Source of the DNA: an uncultured Pseudomonas sp.
Lineage (GTDB): Bacteria > Pseudomonadota > Gammaproteobacteria > Pseudomonadales > Pseudomonadaceae
DNA: 52,574 nt
Direction of reading: 5' to 3'
NCBI RefSeq assembly: GCF_946886105.1
Contig: NZ_CAMPHV010000040.1
Location: 1 to 52,574 of the forward strand
Positions 24,565-33,776 of the stretch are shown here, one piece after another. Position numbers and translations under genes: made by a program. Each line of letters opens with the position of its first letter. Within the stretch, counting starts at the first letter, position 1. The notes under the pieces are model-generated. The model saw only the letters and a program-made list of their open reading frames with translations. It was not told where the DNA came from and ran no database searches.

Positions 24565-27438
24565 TTATTTCCAGATGGCGAAAGCCTGATCGCGCAGCAG
24601 TTGGGCGAAGACTTCGGCCGGTACCGGCTTGCTGATCAGGAAGCCCTGCACCTCATCGCAACGCTGGGTCTTGAGGAAGTTCAACTGCTCATGGCTTTCC
24701 ACGCCCTCGGCGACCACTTTCAGCTCCAGGCTGTGGGCCATGGCGATGATCGCCCGGGTGATCGCCGCATCCTCGCTGCCCGGCGACAGGTCGCGGATAA
24801 AGGTCTGGTCGATCTTCACGCAATCCACCGGGAAGCGCTTGAGGTAGCTGAGCGAGGAATAACCGGTGCCGAAGTCGTCGATCGCCAGTTGCACGCCGAG
24901 GTTGCGCAGTTGCTGAAAGGTGCTGATCACGCTTTCGACGTTGTCCAGCAACTGGCTTTCGGTCAGTTCCAGCTCAAGAAACTGCGGCGCCAGGCCGGTT
25001 TCCACCAGAATCTGCCGCACCAGGCTGACCAGATTGCCCTGACGCAACTGATGCACCGAGAGGTTCACCGATACGCGGATCTCGGCCAGGCCCTGCCGCT
25101 GCCATTCACGGGCCTGCTGGCAGGCCCGGCGCAGGACGATTTCGCCGATGGGAGCGATCAGCCCGGTTTCCTCGGCCAGGCCGATGAAGTCGTTCGGCGG
25201 CACCAGGCCCATTTCCGGGTGGCGCCAGCGTACCAGCGCCTCGGCGCCGTTCAGGCTGCCATCGGCCAGGCGCAGCTTTGGTTGGTAGAAGACTTCCAGC
25301 TGGTCGCTGTCGATCGCCTTGCGCAGTTGGGTTTCCAGCTGCAAGCGCTCCAGGGTGCAGGCTTGCAGGTTGTCGGTGAAGAACTGGAAGGTGTTGCCGC
25401 CCAGATGCTTGGCATGTTGCATGGCCATGTTGGCCTGGCTGATCAATGCGGAGATTTCCCGCGCGTTGTCCGGCAGCAGGCTGATGCCCAGGGACGCGCT
25501 GACCACCAGTTCCTCGCCACCGACGGTCATCGGCATGCGCAGCTTGGTCAGCAAGCGGCTGGCCAAGCGCGCCAGGCTGGAGAGGCTGCCGTAGGAGTCG
25601 AGGAGAATGGCGAATTCGTCGCCCGACAAGCGCGCGATGGTGTCGGCCTCGGAGACGGCCTGGGTCAGGCGGCGGCTCATCTGGCGCAGCAACTGGTCGG
25701 CGATTTCATGGCCGAGGCTGTCGTTGAGCAGCTTGAAGCGGTCCAGGTCGATGTGCAGCAGGGCGATGCTGCGGCCGCTCTGGCGCGCGCGTTGGCTGGC
25801 CTCGTGCAGGCGTTCCTTGAACAGCGTGCGGTTGGCCAGGCCGGTCAGTTCGTCATAGTGCGAGAGATAGCGCAGGCGCTCTTCGGCTTCGCGCCGGGCC
25901 GACAGATCGGCGAAGAAGCCGACGATATGGCTGACGTTGTTCCGCGAATCGCGCACCACATTGAGTTGCAGCCACTGCGGGTAGAGTTCGCCGTTCTTGC
26001 GCGTCTCGATCAGTTCGCCGCGCCAGCTGCCGCTGTTCTCCAGCTCCAGGCGGATCATTTGATACTGGCGGCGTGTATCGCGGCTGCCGATCAGGCTCAT
26101 CACGTTGCGGCCGACCAAATCCTCCTGGCGGTAGCCGGTGACCTGGCTGAACGCCTGGTTGACCGAGAGCAGGCGGTAATCCGGGTCGAGAATCACGATG
26201 CCTTCGCTGGCCGCTTCGAACACCGTGGCGGCCAGTTGCCGTTGTTGCTCCAACTGCTTGCGCGCGCTGACATCGCGCCGCGTGCCGAGCATACGCAGCA
26301 CCCGTCCCTGGGGGTCGCGCTCCACCGCGCGGCCGCGGTCTTCGACCCAGACCCAATGGCCGGCGGCGTGCTTGATCCGGTATTCGACCTGGTAATCGTC
26401 GCTGCGACCCTTCATATGCTCGATCAGCGCCCGGCGCAGCACCGGCAAATCATCCGGGTGCAGGCGCGGTTTGAGGTCGCGCAGCATCGCGTGAACCTCG
26501 CTGGACTCGATGCCGAAGATTTCCTTGAGGCGCGAGTGATGCACTTCGTCGCTTTGCAGGTTCCAATCCCACAGGCCCAATTCGCTGGCCTCGATGGCCA
26601 GGCTCAGGCGCGTCTGGCTTTTGCTCAGGGCATGGGTCGCTTCATCCAGCTCCAGGGTGCGCTCGGCCACCCGCATCTCCAGCTCGGCATGGGCGGCGCG
26701 CAACTCGCGCTCGGCACGGCCGCGCTGCTCGACCTCATGGGCCAGCTCATCGTTGAGGCTCTCGGCGCGTTGCTTGGCTTGCTCCAGGTTGGCGATCAGC
26801 GCCTGGTTATGAAAGCGTTGCAGCAGGGCGCGTTGCACCAGGCGATTGACCTGCCAGGCGGTGGCCAGCAGCGCCACCAACAGAATCGCCCCGAGCACGC
26901 CCCAGCCGCGTTGCTGGCTGTGCTCGCTGAGCAGTAGAAACACCATCGACGGCAACAGGCAGGGCAACGCGAACGTCAGAAATGCCGGCAAGCTGACCGC
27001 ATAGGCCACGCTGGCGGAGAGGATGGTCGCCGCGATCAGGCCGTAGACCAGCGCCTGCTGATAGAACACATCCGCGGGCACCAGGACGATGGCGGCAAAG
27101 GCCAGGGTCAGGCCGGATACGCCGGCCCCGGCGAGAAAGCTCATGCGCCAGTGTCGCAGCGCCTGACGGGCCGGCGAGGCGCTGTTGAACGCATTGACCT
27201 GCACCAGGCGCAACATGGCCAACAGCATCAGCCATCCCAACCACGCGGATAGCAGTGCATTGCCCTGCGGCTTCCATAACAAATAGGCGCAGGCCAGGCC
27301 ATTGAGCAGCATGAACAGGGTCGGAAATCGCGAGCCCTGGTACAGCAAGCGAGTACGCTCGACCGAAATTTCCGCAGCGAACTGCTCGGCGATATGCCGT
27401 TGAGGTTCCATCGCGGCGGCATTGCGAATGGGATTCAT
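24565..27438 (-). CDS. Membrane PAS-PAS-GGDEF-EAL cyclic-di-GMP protein
   Basis: From the ATG at 27438 the product has 957 residues: several membrane helices in residues 30-200, a coiled coil (about 205-270), two PAS/PAC domains (about 280-405 and 410-530), GGDEF and EAL. The cyclase site reads SGDEF near residue 604, a substitution often compatible with activity, and EALVRWRHP is intact near 731 with the [13 protein letters not shown], [12 protein letters not shown] and VKIDQTF stretches. It probably both makes and degrades c-di-GMP or acts mainly as a phosphodiesterase. The longer reading from 27507 lacks a ribosome site. Codon use matches the host, unlike the other GGDEF/EAL gene. Confidence 0.88.
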   Translation of the reverse strand: MNPIRNAAAMEPQRHIAEQFAAEISVERTRLLYQGSRFPTLFMLLNGLACAYLLWKPQGNALLSAWLGWLMLLAMLRLVQVNAFNSASPARQALRHWRMSFLAGAGVSGLTLAFAAIVLVPADVFYQQALVYGLIAATILSASVAYAVSLPAFLTFALPCLLPSMVFLLLSEHSQQRGWGVLGAILLVALLATAWQVNRLVQRALLQRFHNQALIANLEQAKQRAESLNDELAHEVEQRGRAERELRAAHAELEMRVAERTLELDEATHALSKSQTRLSLAIEASELGLWDWNLQSDEVHHSRLKEIFGIESSEVHAMLRDLKPRLHPDDLPVLRRALIEHMKGRSDDYQVEYRIKHAAGHWVWVEDRGRAVERDPQGRVLRMLGTRRDVSARKQLEQQRQLAATVFEAASEGIVILDPDYRLLSVNQAFSQVTGYRQEDLVGRNVMSLIGSRDTRRQYQMIRLELENSGSWRGELIETRKNGELYPQWLQLNVVRDSRNNVSHIVGFFADLSARREAEERLRYLSHYDELTGLANRTLFKERLHEASQRARQSGRSIALLHIDLDRFKLLNDSLGHEIADQLLRQMSRRLTQAVSEADTIARLSGDEFAILLDSYGSLSSLARLASRLLTKLRMPMTVGGEELVVSASLGISLLPDNAREISALISQANMAMQHAKHLGGNTFQFFTDNLQACTLERLQLETQLRKAIDSDQLEVFYQPKLRLADGSLNGAEALVRWRHPEMGLVPPNDFIGLAEETGLIAPIGEIVLRRACQQAREWQRQGLAEIRVSVNLSVHQLRQGNLVSLVRQILVETGLAPQFLELELTESQLLDNVESVISTFQQLRNLGVQLAIDDFGTGYSSLSYLKRFPVDCVKIDQTFIRDLSPGSEDAAITRAIIAMAHSLELKVVAEGVESHEQLNFLKTQRCDEVQGFLISKPVPAEVFAQLLRDQAFAIWK

Positions 27439-27644
27439 AGGCGGATTTCTTATAGTGGTTTGCCTAAGTGTGGCGGCCGAGCATAACCGACGCTGGCGCA
27501 TCGCCATAGACGGACGTGCGCTAATTCACAGATCCGTACATCGTTTCGCGGTCGCTCCATCCGCCATGATCGATGTGACGCCCGCCGGACCGCCGGCCGA
27601 CGGTGCGGTTTGCCCTGCCCGCCGCCGCCCCCTAGAATGCCGCG

Positions 27645-29831
27645 ATGCAAAACGACCCCGAACTCCTTATCGCCTCTCTCAACGACGGCCAGCGTCAAGC
27701 CGTGACCGCCTCGCTCGGGCGCCAACTGGTGCTCGCCGGCGCCGGCTCAGGCAAGACTCGCGTGCTGGTGCACCGCATCGCCTGGCTGATCCAGCTCGAA
27801 AACGCCTCGCCGCACAGCATTCTCTCGGTGACCTTCACCAACAAGGCCGCGGCCGAGATGCGCGCGCGCATCGAGCAGATGCTCGGGCACAACCCGGCCG
27901 GCATGTGGGTCGGCACCTTCCACGGCCTGGCCCACCGCCTGTTGCGCGCGCACTGGCAGGAAGCCGGCTTGAGCGAAAGCTTCCAGATTCTCGACTCCGA
28001 CGACCAGCAGCGCCTGATCAAGCGGGTGATCCGCGAGCTGGGCCTGGACGAGCAGCGCTGGCCGCCGCGCCAGTCGCAGTGGTTTATCAACGGGCAGAAG
28101 GACGAGGGCATCCGCCCGCAGAACATCCAGCCCGGCGGCGACCTCTTCCTCGCCACCCAGCTGAGCATTTACCAGGCCTACGAAGCGGCTTGCGCCCGCG
28201 CCGGGGTGATCGACTTCGCCGAGCTGCTGTTGCGCGCCCTCGACCTGTGGCGCGACAAGCCGGGTCTGCTCGAGCACTACCAGCGACGCTTCCGGCACAT
28301 CCTGGTCGACGAATTCCAGGACACCAACGCCGTGCAGTACGCCTGGCTACGCATGCTTGCCAAGGGCGGCGAGAGCCTGATGGTGGTGGGCGACGACGAC
28401 CAGTCGATCTACGGCTGGCGTGGGGCTAAGATCGAGAACATCCAGCAGTTCGGCACTGACTTTGCCGATTCCGAGATCATCCGCCTGGAGCAGAACTACC
28501 GCTCCACCGCCGGCATCCTCAAGGCCGCCAACGCATTGATCGCGAATAATCAGGGGCGCCTGGGCAAGGAGCTGTGGACCGAAGACGGCGACGGCGATCC
28601 GATCAGCCTGTATGCGGCGTTCAACGAGCACGACGAGGCGCGTTACGTGGTCGAGTCGATCGAGGACGCGCTGCGCAAGGACGGCCTCAAGCGCAGCGAG
28701 ATCGCCATCCTCTACCGCTCCAACGCCCAGTCGCGGGTGCTCGAAGAAGCCCTGCTGCGCGAGAAAATCCCGTACCGCATCTACGGCGGCCAGCGCTTCT
28801 TCGAACGCCTGGAAATCAAGAACGCCATGGCCTACCTGCGCCTGCTCGACGGCCGCGGCAACGACGCGGCGCTGGAGCGGGTGATTAACGTGCCGGCGCG
28901 CGGCATCGGCGAGAAGACCGCCGAGGCGATCCGCGCCTTCGCCCGCGAGCAGGACCTTTCCATGTGGGAAGCGATCCGCCTGATGGTCGCCAACAAGGCC
29001 CTGCCCGGCCGCGCCTCCGGCGCCCTGGCCGGCTTTATCGAGCTGATCGACAACCTCGCGGCCAAGGTGCTGAGTATGCCGCTGCACCTGATGGCGCAAA
29101 CCGTCATCGAGCAGAGCGGGCTGATCTCCTACCACAAGGAAGAAAAGGGCGAGAAAGGCCAGGCGCGGGTGGAAAACCTCGAGGAACTGGTCAGCGCCGC
29201 GCGCACCTTCGAGAACGACGAAGACGACGAGCTAAGCCCGTTGCAGGCGTTTCTCAGCCACGCCTCGCTGGAGGCCGGCGACACCCAGGCGGCGGAAAAC
29301 GAGGACAGCATCCAGCTGATGACCCTGCACAGCGCCAAGGGCCTGGAGTTCCCCCAGGTGTTCCTGGTCGGCATGGAAGAGGGTCTGTTCCCGCACAAAA
29401 TGAGCCTGGAGGAGCCCGGCCGCCTCGAAGAAGAACGCCGCCTGGCCTACGTCGGCATCACCCGCGCGATGCAGAAGCTGGTGATCAGCTACGCGGAAAC
29501 CCGGCGCCTGTATGGCAGCGAAACCTACAACAAGGTGTCGCGCTTCGTCCGCGAGATTCCGCCGCAGCTGGTGCAGGAAGTGCGCCTGTCCAATAGCGTC
29601 ACACGGCCGTTCAACAGCAGCAGCTCGATGAGCGGCAGCAGCCTGTTCGCCGGTAGCGCCGTACCGGATACCGGCTTCAGCCTCGGTCAGCGCGTGCGCC
29701 ATTCGCTGTTCGGCGAAGGCACCATTCTCAACTTCGAGGGCGCGGGCGCCCAGGCACGGGTGCAGGTGAACTTCGAGGACGAAGGCAGCAAGTGGCTGAT
29801 GCTTGGCTATGCCAAGCTGGAGGCGCTTTAA
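27645..29831 (+). CDS. uvrD: DNA helicase II
   Basis: The 728-residue superfamily 1A helicase has all expected motifs in order: Q-motif LNDGQRQAV, Walker A GAGSGKT (about residue 33), VTFTNKAAAEM, the DEFQD Walker B, GDDDQSIYGWRGA, LEQNYRST, TLHSAKGLEF and VGITRAM. A C-terminal tail with a Tudor-like RNA polymerase-binding segment (VRHSLFGEGTILNFEG) is present, typical of UvrD rather than Rep. It unwinds DNA in nucleotide excision and mismatch repair. The ribosome site before 27645 is poor. REP sequences follow. Confidence 0.95.
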   Translation: MQNDPELLIASLNDGQRQAVTASLGRQLVLAGAGSGKTRVLVHRIAWLIQLENASPHSILSVTFTNKAAAEMRARIEQMLGHNPAGMWVGTFHGLAHRLLRAHWQEAGLSESFQILDSDDQQRLIKRVIRELGLDEQRWPPRQSQWFINGQKDEGIRPQNIQPGGDLFLATQLSIYQAYEAACARAGVIDFAELLLRALDLWRDKPGLLEHYQRRFRHILVDEFQDTNAVQYAWLRMLAKGGESLMVVGDDDQSIYGWRGAKIENIQQFGTDFADSEIIRLEQNYRSTAGILKAANALIANNQGRLGKELWTEDGDGDPISLYAAFNEHDEARYVVESIEDALRKDGLKRSEIAILYRSNAQSRVLEEALLREKIPYRIYGGQRFFERLEIKNAMAYLRLLDGRGNDAALERVINVPARGIGEKTAEAIRAFAREQDLSMWEAIRLMVANKALPGRASGALAGFIELIDNLAAKVLSMPLHLMAQTVIEQSGLISYHKEEKGEKGQARVENLEELVSAARTFENDEDDELSPLQAFLSHASLEAGDTQAAENEDSIQLMTLHSAKGLEFPQVFLVGMEEGLFPHKMSLEEPGRLEEERRLAYVGITRAMQKLVISYAETRRLYGSETYNKVSRFVREIPPQLVQEVRLSNSVTRPFNSSSSMSGSSLFAGSAVPDTGFSLGQRVRHSLFGEGTILNFEGAGAQARVQVNFEDEGSKWLMLGYAKLEAL

Positions 29832-29839
29832 AGCTTTGC

Positions 29840-29904
29840 TAGCCCGGATGCAATCCGGGGGCGGTGTCAGCCGTTAGACCCTCCCCGGATTGCATCCGGG
29901 CTAC
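29840..29904. repeat. REP pair (BIME-like) after uvrD
   Basis: tagcccggatgcaatccgggg and ccccggattgcatccgggctac are opposed, 9 bp after the uvrD stop. They may stabilise the end of the uvrD transcript. Confidence 0.8.
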
Positions 29905-29984
29905 GAGACTGCATTTGATTTCCACCGGCGGGTTGCACCCGCCCTACGCTGTTACGGTTCTATTCGAATAATTAAGGAGCCTCA

Positions 29985-31073
29985 ATGATTCGTCGCCATA
30001 TGCTGCTCGCCACCGCCCTATTCGCCACGCTTGGCCTGGTCGGCTGCAAGGATGAAAAATCCAGCACCGAGCAGGCCGCCGCTCCGGTGCAGACTTTCGA
30101 ATGGAAGATGGTCACCGCCTGGCCGAAGAACTACCCGGGCCTGGGCACTGCGGCCAACCGCCTGGCCGAGCGGGTCGCGACCATGAGCAACGGCCGCCTG
30201 ACCATCAAGGTCTACGCCGGCGGCGAACTGGTGCCGCCGCTGGAGGTGTTCGACGCGGTCTCGCGCGGCACCGCCGAACTCGGCCATGGCGCGGCCTACT
30301 ACTGGAAAGGCAAGGTGCCGGCGGCGCAGTTCTTCACCGCCGTGCCCTTCGGCCTGTCCACCAGCGAAATGAACGCCTGGCTGAGCAAGGGCGGCGGCCA
30401 GGCATTGTGGGACGAAGCCTACGCGCCCTATGGCGTGAAACCCATGGTGGTGGGCAATACCGGCATGCAGATGGGCGGCTGGTACAACAAGGAGATCAAC
30501 TCCCTGGACGACCTCAAGGGCCTGAAGATCCGTATGCCGGGCCTCGGCGGCGAGGTGCTGAGCCGGCTCGGCGCGACCACCGTCAACCTGCCCGGCGGCG
30601 AAGTCTTCACCGCGCTGCAGAGCAACGCGATCGACGCCACCGATTGGGTCAGCCCTTACAACGACCTGGCCTTCGGCCTGCACAAGGCCGCCAAGTTCTA
30701 CTACTACCCGGGCTGGCAGGAACCCCAGGCGGTACTCGAACTGCTGATCAACCAGAAGGCCCTCGACAGCCTGCCGGCCGACCTGCAGGCGATCCTCACT
30801 GAAGCGGCCCGCGCCGCCAGCCAGGACATGATGGACGACTACGTCTACCACAACGCCCTGGCCCTCGATGAACTGAAGCAGCAGGGCACCCAACTCAAGC
30901 GCTTCCCCGACGAGGTGCTCGACGCCATGCAGCGCGAAAGCGCCCTGGTGCTCGGCGACCTGGCCGCGCAAAGCGAGCTGAACGGGCGCATCTGGGCCTC
31001 GATGCAAGCCTTTCAGGCCCAGGTCAGCCAAATGCATCAGATCTCCGAGAAGGAGTTGTATAACTGGCGTTGA
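29985..31073 (+). CDS. TRAP-type solute-binding lipoprotein (DctP family)
   Basis: The 362-residue protein starts after TTAAGGAGCCTCA. A lipoprotein signal (MLLATALFATLGLVGC) would anchor it to a membrane, unusual for a TRAP binding protein but known. The mature part shows DctP-family landmarks: FEWKMVTAWPKNYPGLGT, KGLKIRMPGLGGEVLSRLGA with the carboxylate-binding arginine in IRMPG, and ATDWVSPYNDLAFGL. The W-P-K-N start resembles TakP-type proteins that bind 2-oxo acids. No dctQ or dctM gene lies on either side, so the permease must be elsewhere or the protein has another use. Confidence 0.85.
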   Translation: MIRRHMLLATALFATLGLVGCKDEKSSTEQAAAPVQTFEWKMVTAWPKNYPGLGTAANRLAERVATMSNGRLTIKVYAGGELVPPLEVFDAVSRGTAELGHGAAYYWKGKVPAAQFFTAVPFGLSTSEMNAWLSKGGGQALWDEAYAPYGVKPMVVGNTGMQMGGWYNKEINSLDDLKGLKIRMPGLGGEVLSRLGATTVNLPGGEVFTALQSNAIDATDWVSPYNDLAFGLHKAAKFYYYPGWQEPQAVLELLINQKALDSLPADLQAILTEAARAASQDMMDDYVYHNALALDELKQQGTQLKRFPDEVLDAMQRESALVLGDLAAQSELNGRIWASMQAFQAQVSQMHQISEKELYNWR

Positions 31074-31160
31074 GATCCCCTCTCCGCCACCGGTAGAGGG
31101 TGAGCCGTAGGATGCGGCGCATACGCCTAACGCCCAAGCAACACCGTTATCGAACGCCGC
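31074..31160. other. Start of a 350-bp gap after the TRAP gene
   Basis: No gene is seen from 31074 to 31423. The gap holds a REP pair and a strong UUCG hairpin, listed separately. A reading frame that starts at 31100 and runs into the TetR gene is arginine-rich and not credible. Confidence 0.5.
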
Positions 31161-31252
31161 GTAGCCCGACACCGCGTCGCCGCCATTCCCGGGTTACGCC
31201 GCCTTCTATCTCTTTTTGCCCGAACCACCGCGTAGCGGCTAACCCGGGCTAC
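31161..31252. repeat. Degenerate REP pair
   Basis: gtagcccgacaccgcgt...cccgggtta and taacccgggctac are opposed. The arms are less regular than those of other units. They sit between the TRAP and TetR genes. Confidence 0.6.
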
Positions 31253-31340
31253 GGGTTCGACGTTTGCCGTTACAACCGCACGCCGCCAGTGACGCTCTGC
31301 ATCACGGTGTATGGATGCGGACATAGATGCGGTCACCCTC

Positions 31341-31368
31341 ACCAACGGAACCTTCGGGTTCCGTTGGT
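31341..31368. terminator. UUCG-loop hairpin upstream of the TetR gene
   Basis: ACCAACGGAACC-TTCG-GGTTCCGTTGGT is a perfect 12-bp stem closed by a C(UUCG)G tetraloop. Rightward it is followed by CGTTTC and later TGTTTTTCC; leftward by GAGGGTGACC. It could end transcripts from the TRAP side or shape the leader of the TetR gene 55 bp downstream. Confidence 0.5.
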
Positions 31369-31423
31369 CGTTTCAGCCTGTGTTTTTCCGCGCGCGGCCC
31401 ATACTCGTTGGCGAGGTGAGCCG

Positions 31424-32002
31424 ATGACAGCCGCGACAGTCACTGCCGGACAAATTCTCGATAGCGCTCTGCGTCTGGCCGACGTTTGCGGCTGGGAGCG
31501 TTTGCACCTGTTCGACATCGCCGCTGACCTGGGCGTCGGCCTGGATGCCATCGCCGTCCACTACCGGGAGAAGGATCAGCTGGTCGAAGCCTGGTTCGAT
31601 CGCGCCGACCGCGCCATGCTGAGCCGCGCTCAAGCCGATGATCTGTCAGGCCTTAGCGCGGACAAACGTCTTGAAGAACTATTGATCGCCTGGCTCGACA
31701 GCCTGGCGGCGCACCGGGCGGTGACCGGGCAGATGCTGTTGTACAAGCTGGAGCCGGGGCATATCCACTTGCAGCTGCTCGGCCTGCTGCGCATCAGCCG
31801 CACCGTGCAATGGTGGCGCGAGGCGGCCCGGCGGCAAACCCATCATCTGTACCGGATTGTCGAGGAAAGCCTACTGACCGGGGTGTACCTGCGCAGCTTC
31901 ATTCACTGGCTACGCCACCCCGAGGAAAACGCCGCCGACTTCCGCGCGTTGCTGCGCAGCCAATTGCGCAGCGCACCGCTGTCGGTGCTGTTACACCGCT
32001 AG
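31424..32002 (+). CDS. TetR/AcrR-family transcriptional regulator
   Basis: The 192-residue protein has a TetR-like N-terminal helix bundle (residues about 8-55; ILDSALRLADVCGWERLHLF, DIAADLGVGLDAIAVHYREK), the helix-turn-helix being IAADLGVGLDAIAVHY. The C-terminal ligand domain has no specific match that I recognise. GCGAGGTGAGCCG precedes the ATG at 31424. It converges with sco, leaving only 5 bp between stops, and its targets are unknown. A strong hairpin precedes it. The recognition helix is less typical than in TetR itself, so a COQ9-like relative is a minor alternative. Confidence 0.75.
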   Translation: MTAATVTAGQILDSALRLADVCGWERLHLFDIAADLGVGLDAIAVHYREKDQLVEAWFDRADRAMLSRAQADDLSGLSADKRLEELLIAWLDSLAAHRAVTGQMLLYKLEPGHIHLQLLGLLRISRTVQWWREAARRQTHHLYRIVEESLLTGVYLRSFIHWLRHPEENAADFRALLRSQLRSAPLSVLLHR

Positions 32003-32007
32003 CGGGT

Positions 32008-32643
32008 TCAATTCTGCGGCGCGACCAGGCCCGGCAATTGCGCGGCGAGTTTGTCGTTGTTGATCGGCGCGCGGATAAAACCGCGCTGTGTGCCGTCCGG
32101 GCCGATCAGCACCAGGTTGCCGCTGTGGTCGACGGTGTAGTTCTCCTTGCTGGTGTCGGCCGGGATATAGGGGATGCTCACCGCATTGGCCAGCGCGCCC
32201 AGGGTCTTTTCATCGCTGGTCAGGCCGATAAAACCGGCATCGAAGTAATCCAGGTACTTCTTCAATTGCGCCGGGGTATCGCGGTTGGGGTCGACGCTGA
32301 CCAGGATCACCCGCAGGTTGTCGCGCGTCTCCTGGGGCAGCTGACCTTGCAATTGGCGCAACTGGGCCAGCGTCGCCGGGCAGATATCCGGGCAGAAGGT
32401 GTAACCGAAGAACAGCAGACTCCACTTATCCTTGAGCTCGTTCACCTGCACTTGCCGACCGTCCTGATCGGTCAAGCTCAGCTCGGGCAGCGTGCGGCTC
32501 TGCGGCAACAACACGATGCCGGCATCGAGCAGCAGGGTCGGATCGCCCTGGCCTTTGCTATTGAGCACTTTGTTGACGGTCAGACCGAGGACTAACGCGA
32601 CGATGGCGACGAGAACGAAAACGGTGATTTGGGTTCGGGACAT
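32008..32643 (-). CDS. sco: SCO1/SenC-family copper chaperone for cytochrome oxidase
   Basis: The 211-residue protein has one N-terminal membrane anchor (TVFVLVAIVALVLGLTVNKV) and a thioredoxin-like domain outside. The copper site is complete: FGYTFCPDICPATL with the CxxxC pair and the later histidine in YTVDHSGNLVLIGPDG. SCO proteins deliver copper to the CuA centre of subunit II. It is the last gene of the leftward oxidase cluster. A 178-bp repeat element lies between it and cyoE, so it may be transcribed separately. Confidence 0.92.
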   Translation of the reverse strand: MSRTQITVFVLVAIVALVLGLTVNKVLNSKGQGDPTLLLDAGIVLLPQSRTLPELSLTDQDGRQVQVNELKDKWSLLFFGYTFCPDICPATLAQLRQLQGQLPQETRDNLRVILVSVDPNRDTPAQLKKYLDYFDAGFIGLTSDEKTLGALANAVSIPYIPADTSKENYTVDHSGNLVLIGPDGTQRGFIRAPINNDKLAAQLPGLVAPQN

Positions 32644-32684
32644 GGCACCAACGATTACAGGTTTAACAACAGAGTCTGGTCATT

Positions 32685-32862
32685 TAGAAGCGCCGCGAGC
32701 GACGGTTATGCAAGGCGAAATCAGCCGAGGAAGCGCAGTGTACGAGTTGTACATGAGCATTACTCGCTTCACTCGCCCTTCGGGCCGCGCTAAAGCGCGT
32801 TAGCAACAAGCAGCTTGCCGAGGCTGATTTCAACGCAGCAGAACCGAGCGCAGCAGCTTCTA
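32685..32862. mobile_element. MITE-like palindromic element between cyoE and sco
   Basis: The ends TAGAAGCGCCGCGAGCG and TAGAAGCTGCTGCGCTCG are inverted relatives, and GAAATCAGCC pairs with GGCTGATTTC further in. A stretch with CTTCGGGCCGCGCTAAAGCGCG folds in the centre. No gene is coded. The right end supplies the TAG stop of cyoE, so the element abuts or entered the very end of that gene. Confidence 0.6.
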
Positions 32863-33753
32863 CATGATCAGATAGTGATCCACCAGCAGGGCGATAAAAA
32901 GCGCGAAAAGATACCAGATGCTGTATTTGAAGGTGTTGATCGCCGCATGTGGCTTGCTGTCACGGTACAGCACCACCGCCCAGTGCAGAAAACGCCCCCC
33001 GAGCACCACGGCGCAGACGAGATAGAGCAGCCCGCTCATATGAATCGCATAAGGCAGCAGGGTGACGGCGAACATGATGCAGGTGTAAAGCAGGATATGC
33101 ACCTTGGTGTAGTGCTCGCCATGGGTCACCGGCAACATGGGGATATCGGCCTTGGCGTATTCCGCCTTGCGGTGGATGGCCAGGGCCCAGAAATGCGGCG
33201 GCGTCCAGGCGAAGATAATCAGCACCAGCAGCAGCGGTTCGGCGCTGATATGCCCGGTCACCGCGACCCAGCCGAGCAGCGGCGGCGCGGCACCGGCCAG
33301 ACCGCCGATGACGATGTTCTGCGGCGTGGCGCGCTTGAGAAAGCCGGTGTAGATCACCGCGTAACCGAGCAACGAGGCCAGGGTCAGCCAGGCCGCCAGC
33401 TCGTTGGTGAAGACCAGCAGCAGCGCCATGCCGGACAGCGCCAGCAGCAGGGCGAAGCTCAGCGCCGCCGCGGGCGAAACACGCCCCGAGGTGACCGGCC
33501 GCTTGAGCGTGCGCGCCATGATCGAGTCGATCCGACGATCGACCACATGGTTGACCGCAGCGGCGGCACCGGCGCACAGGCCGATACCCAGGTTGCCGAA
33601 GACCAGCACCTGCCAGGCCACCCCGGCACGGGTGGCGAGAAACATGCCGACCAACGAGGTGATCAGCATCAGCACCACCACCCGCGGCTTGGTCAGCTCC
33701 AGGTAGTCCCGCCAGCTGGCATGGACGGATTGTTCGCGCGCTAGAGTAGCCAT
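32860..33753 (-). CDS. cyoE: Protoheme IX farnesyltransferase
   Basis: The 297-residue integral membrane protein makes haem O from haem B. UbiA-superfamily aspartate motifs are seen: AAAVNHVVDRRIDSIMARTLKRPVT is the first (N-x-x-x-D-x-x-x-D), and YAKADIPMLPVTHG lies near the second. About nine helices are visible. It lies 23 bp after ctaA and is needed for the haem A of the aa3 oxidase coded in the same cluster, so ctaB is an equally valid name. Its stop codon coincides with the edge of a repeat element. Confidence 0.94.
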   Translation of the reverse strand: MATLAREQSVHASWRDYLELTKPRVVVLMLITSLVGMFLATRAGVAWQVLVFGNLGIGLCAGAAAAVNHVVDRRIDSIMARTLKRPVTSGRVSPAAALSFALLLALSGMALLLVFTNELAAWLTLASLLGYAVIYTGFLKRATPQNIVIGGLAGAAPPLLGWVAVTGHISAEPLLLVLIIFAWTPPHFWALAIHRKAEYAKADIPMLPVTHGEHYTKVHILLYTCIMFAVTLLPYAIHMSGLLYLVCAVVLGGRFLHWAVVLYRDSKPHAAINTFKYSIWYLFALFIALLVDHYLIM

Positions 33754-33776
33754 CAGGTCTCTCCTTGTCGTTCTTG

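Noticed and set aside
31100..31423. N-terminal extension of the TetR gene
   Set aside because: The added residues are basic and cysteine-rich without domain character and run through REP and hairpin sequence; ATG at 31424 has a proper ribosome site.
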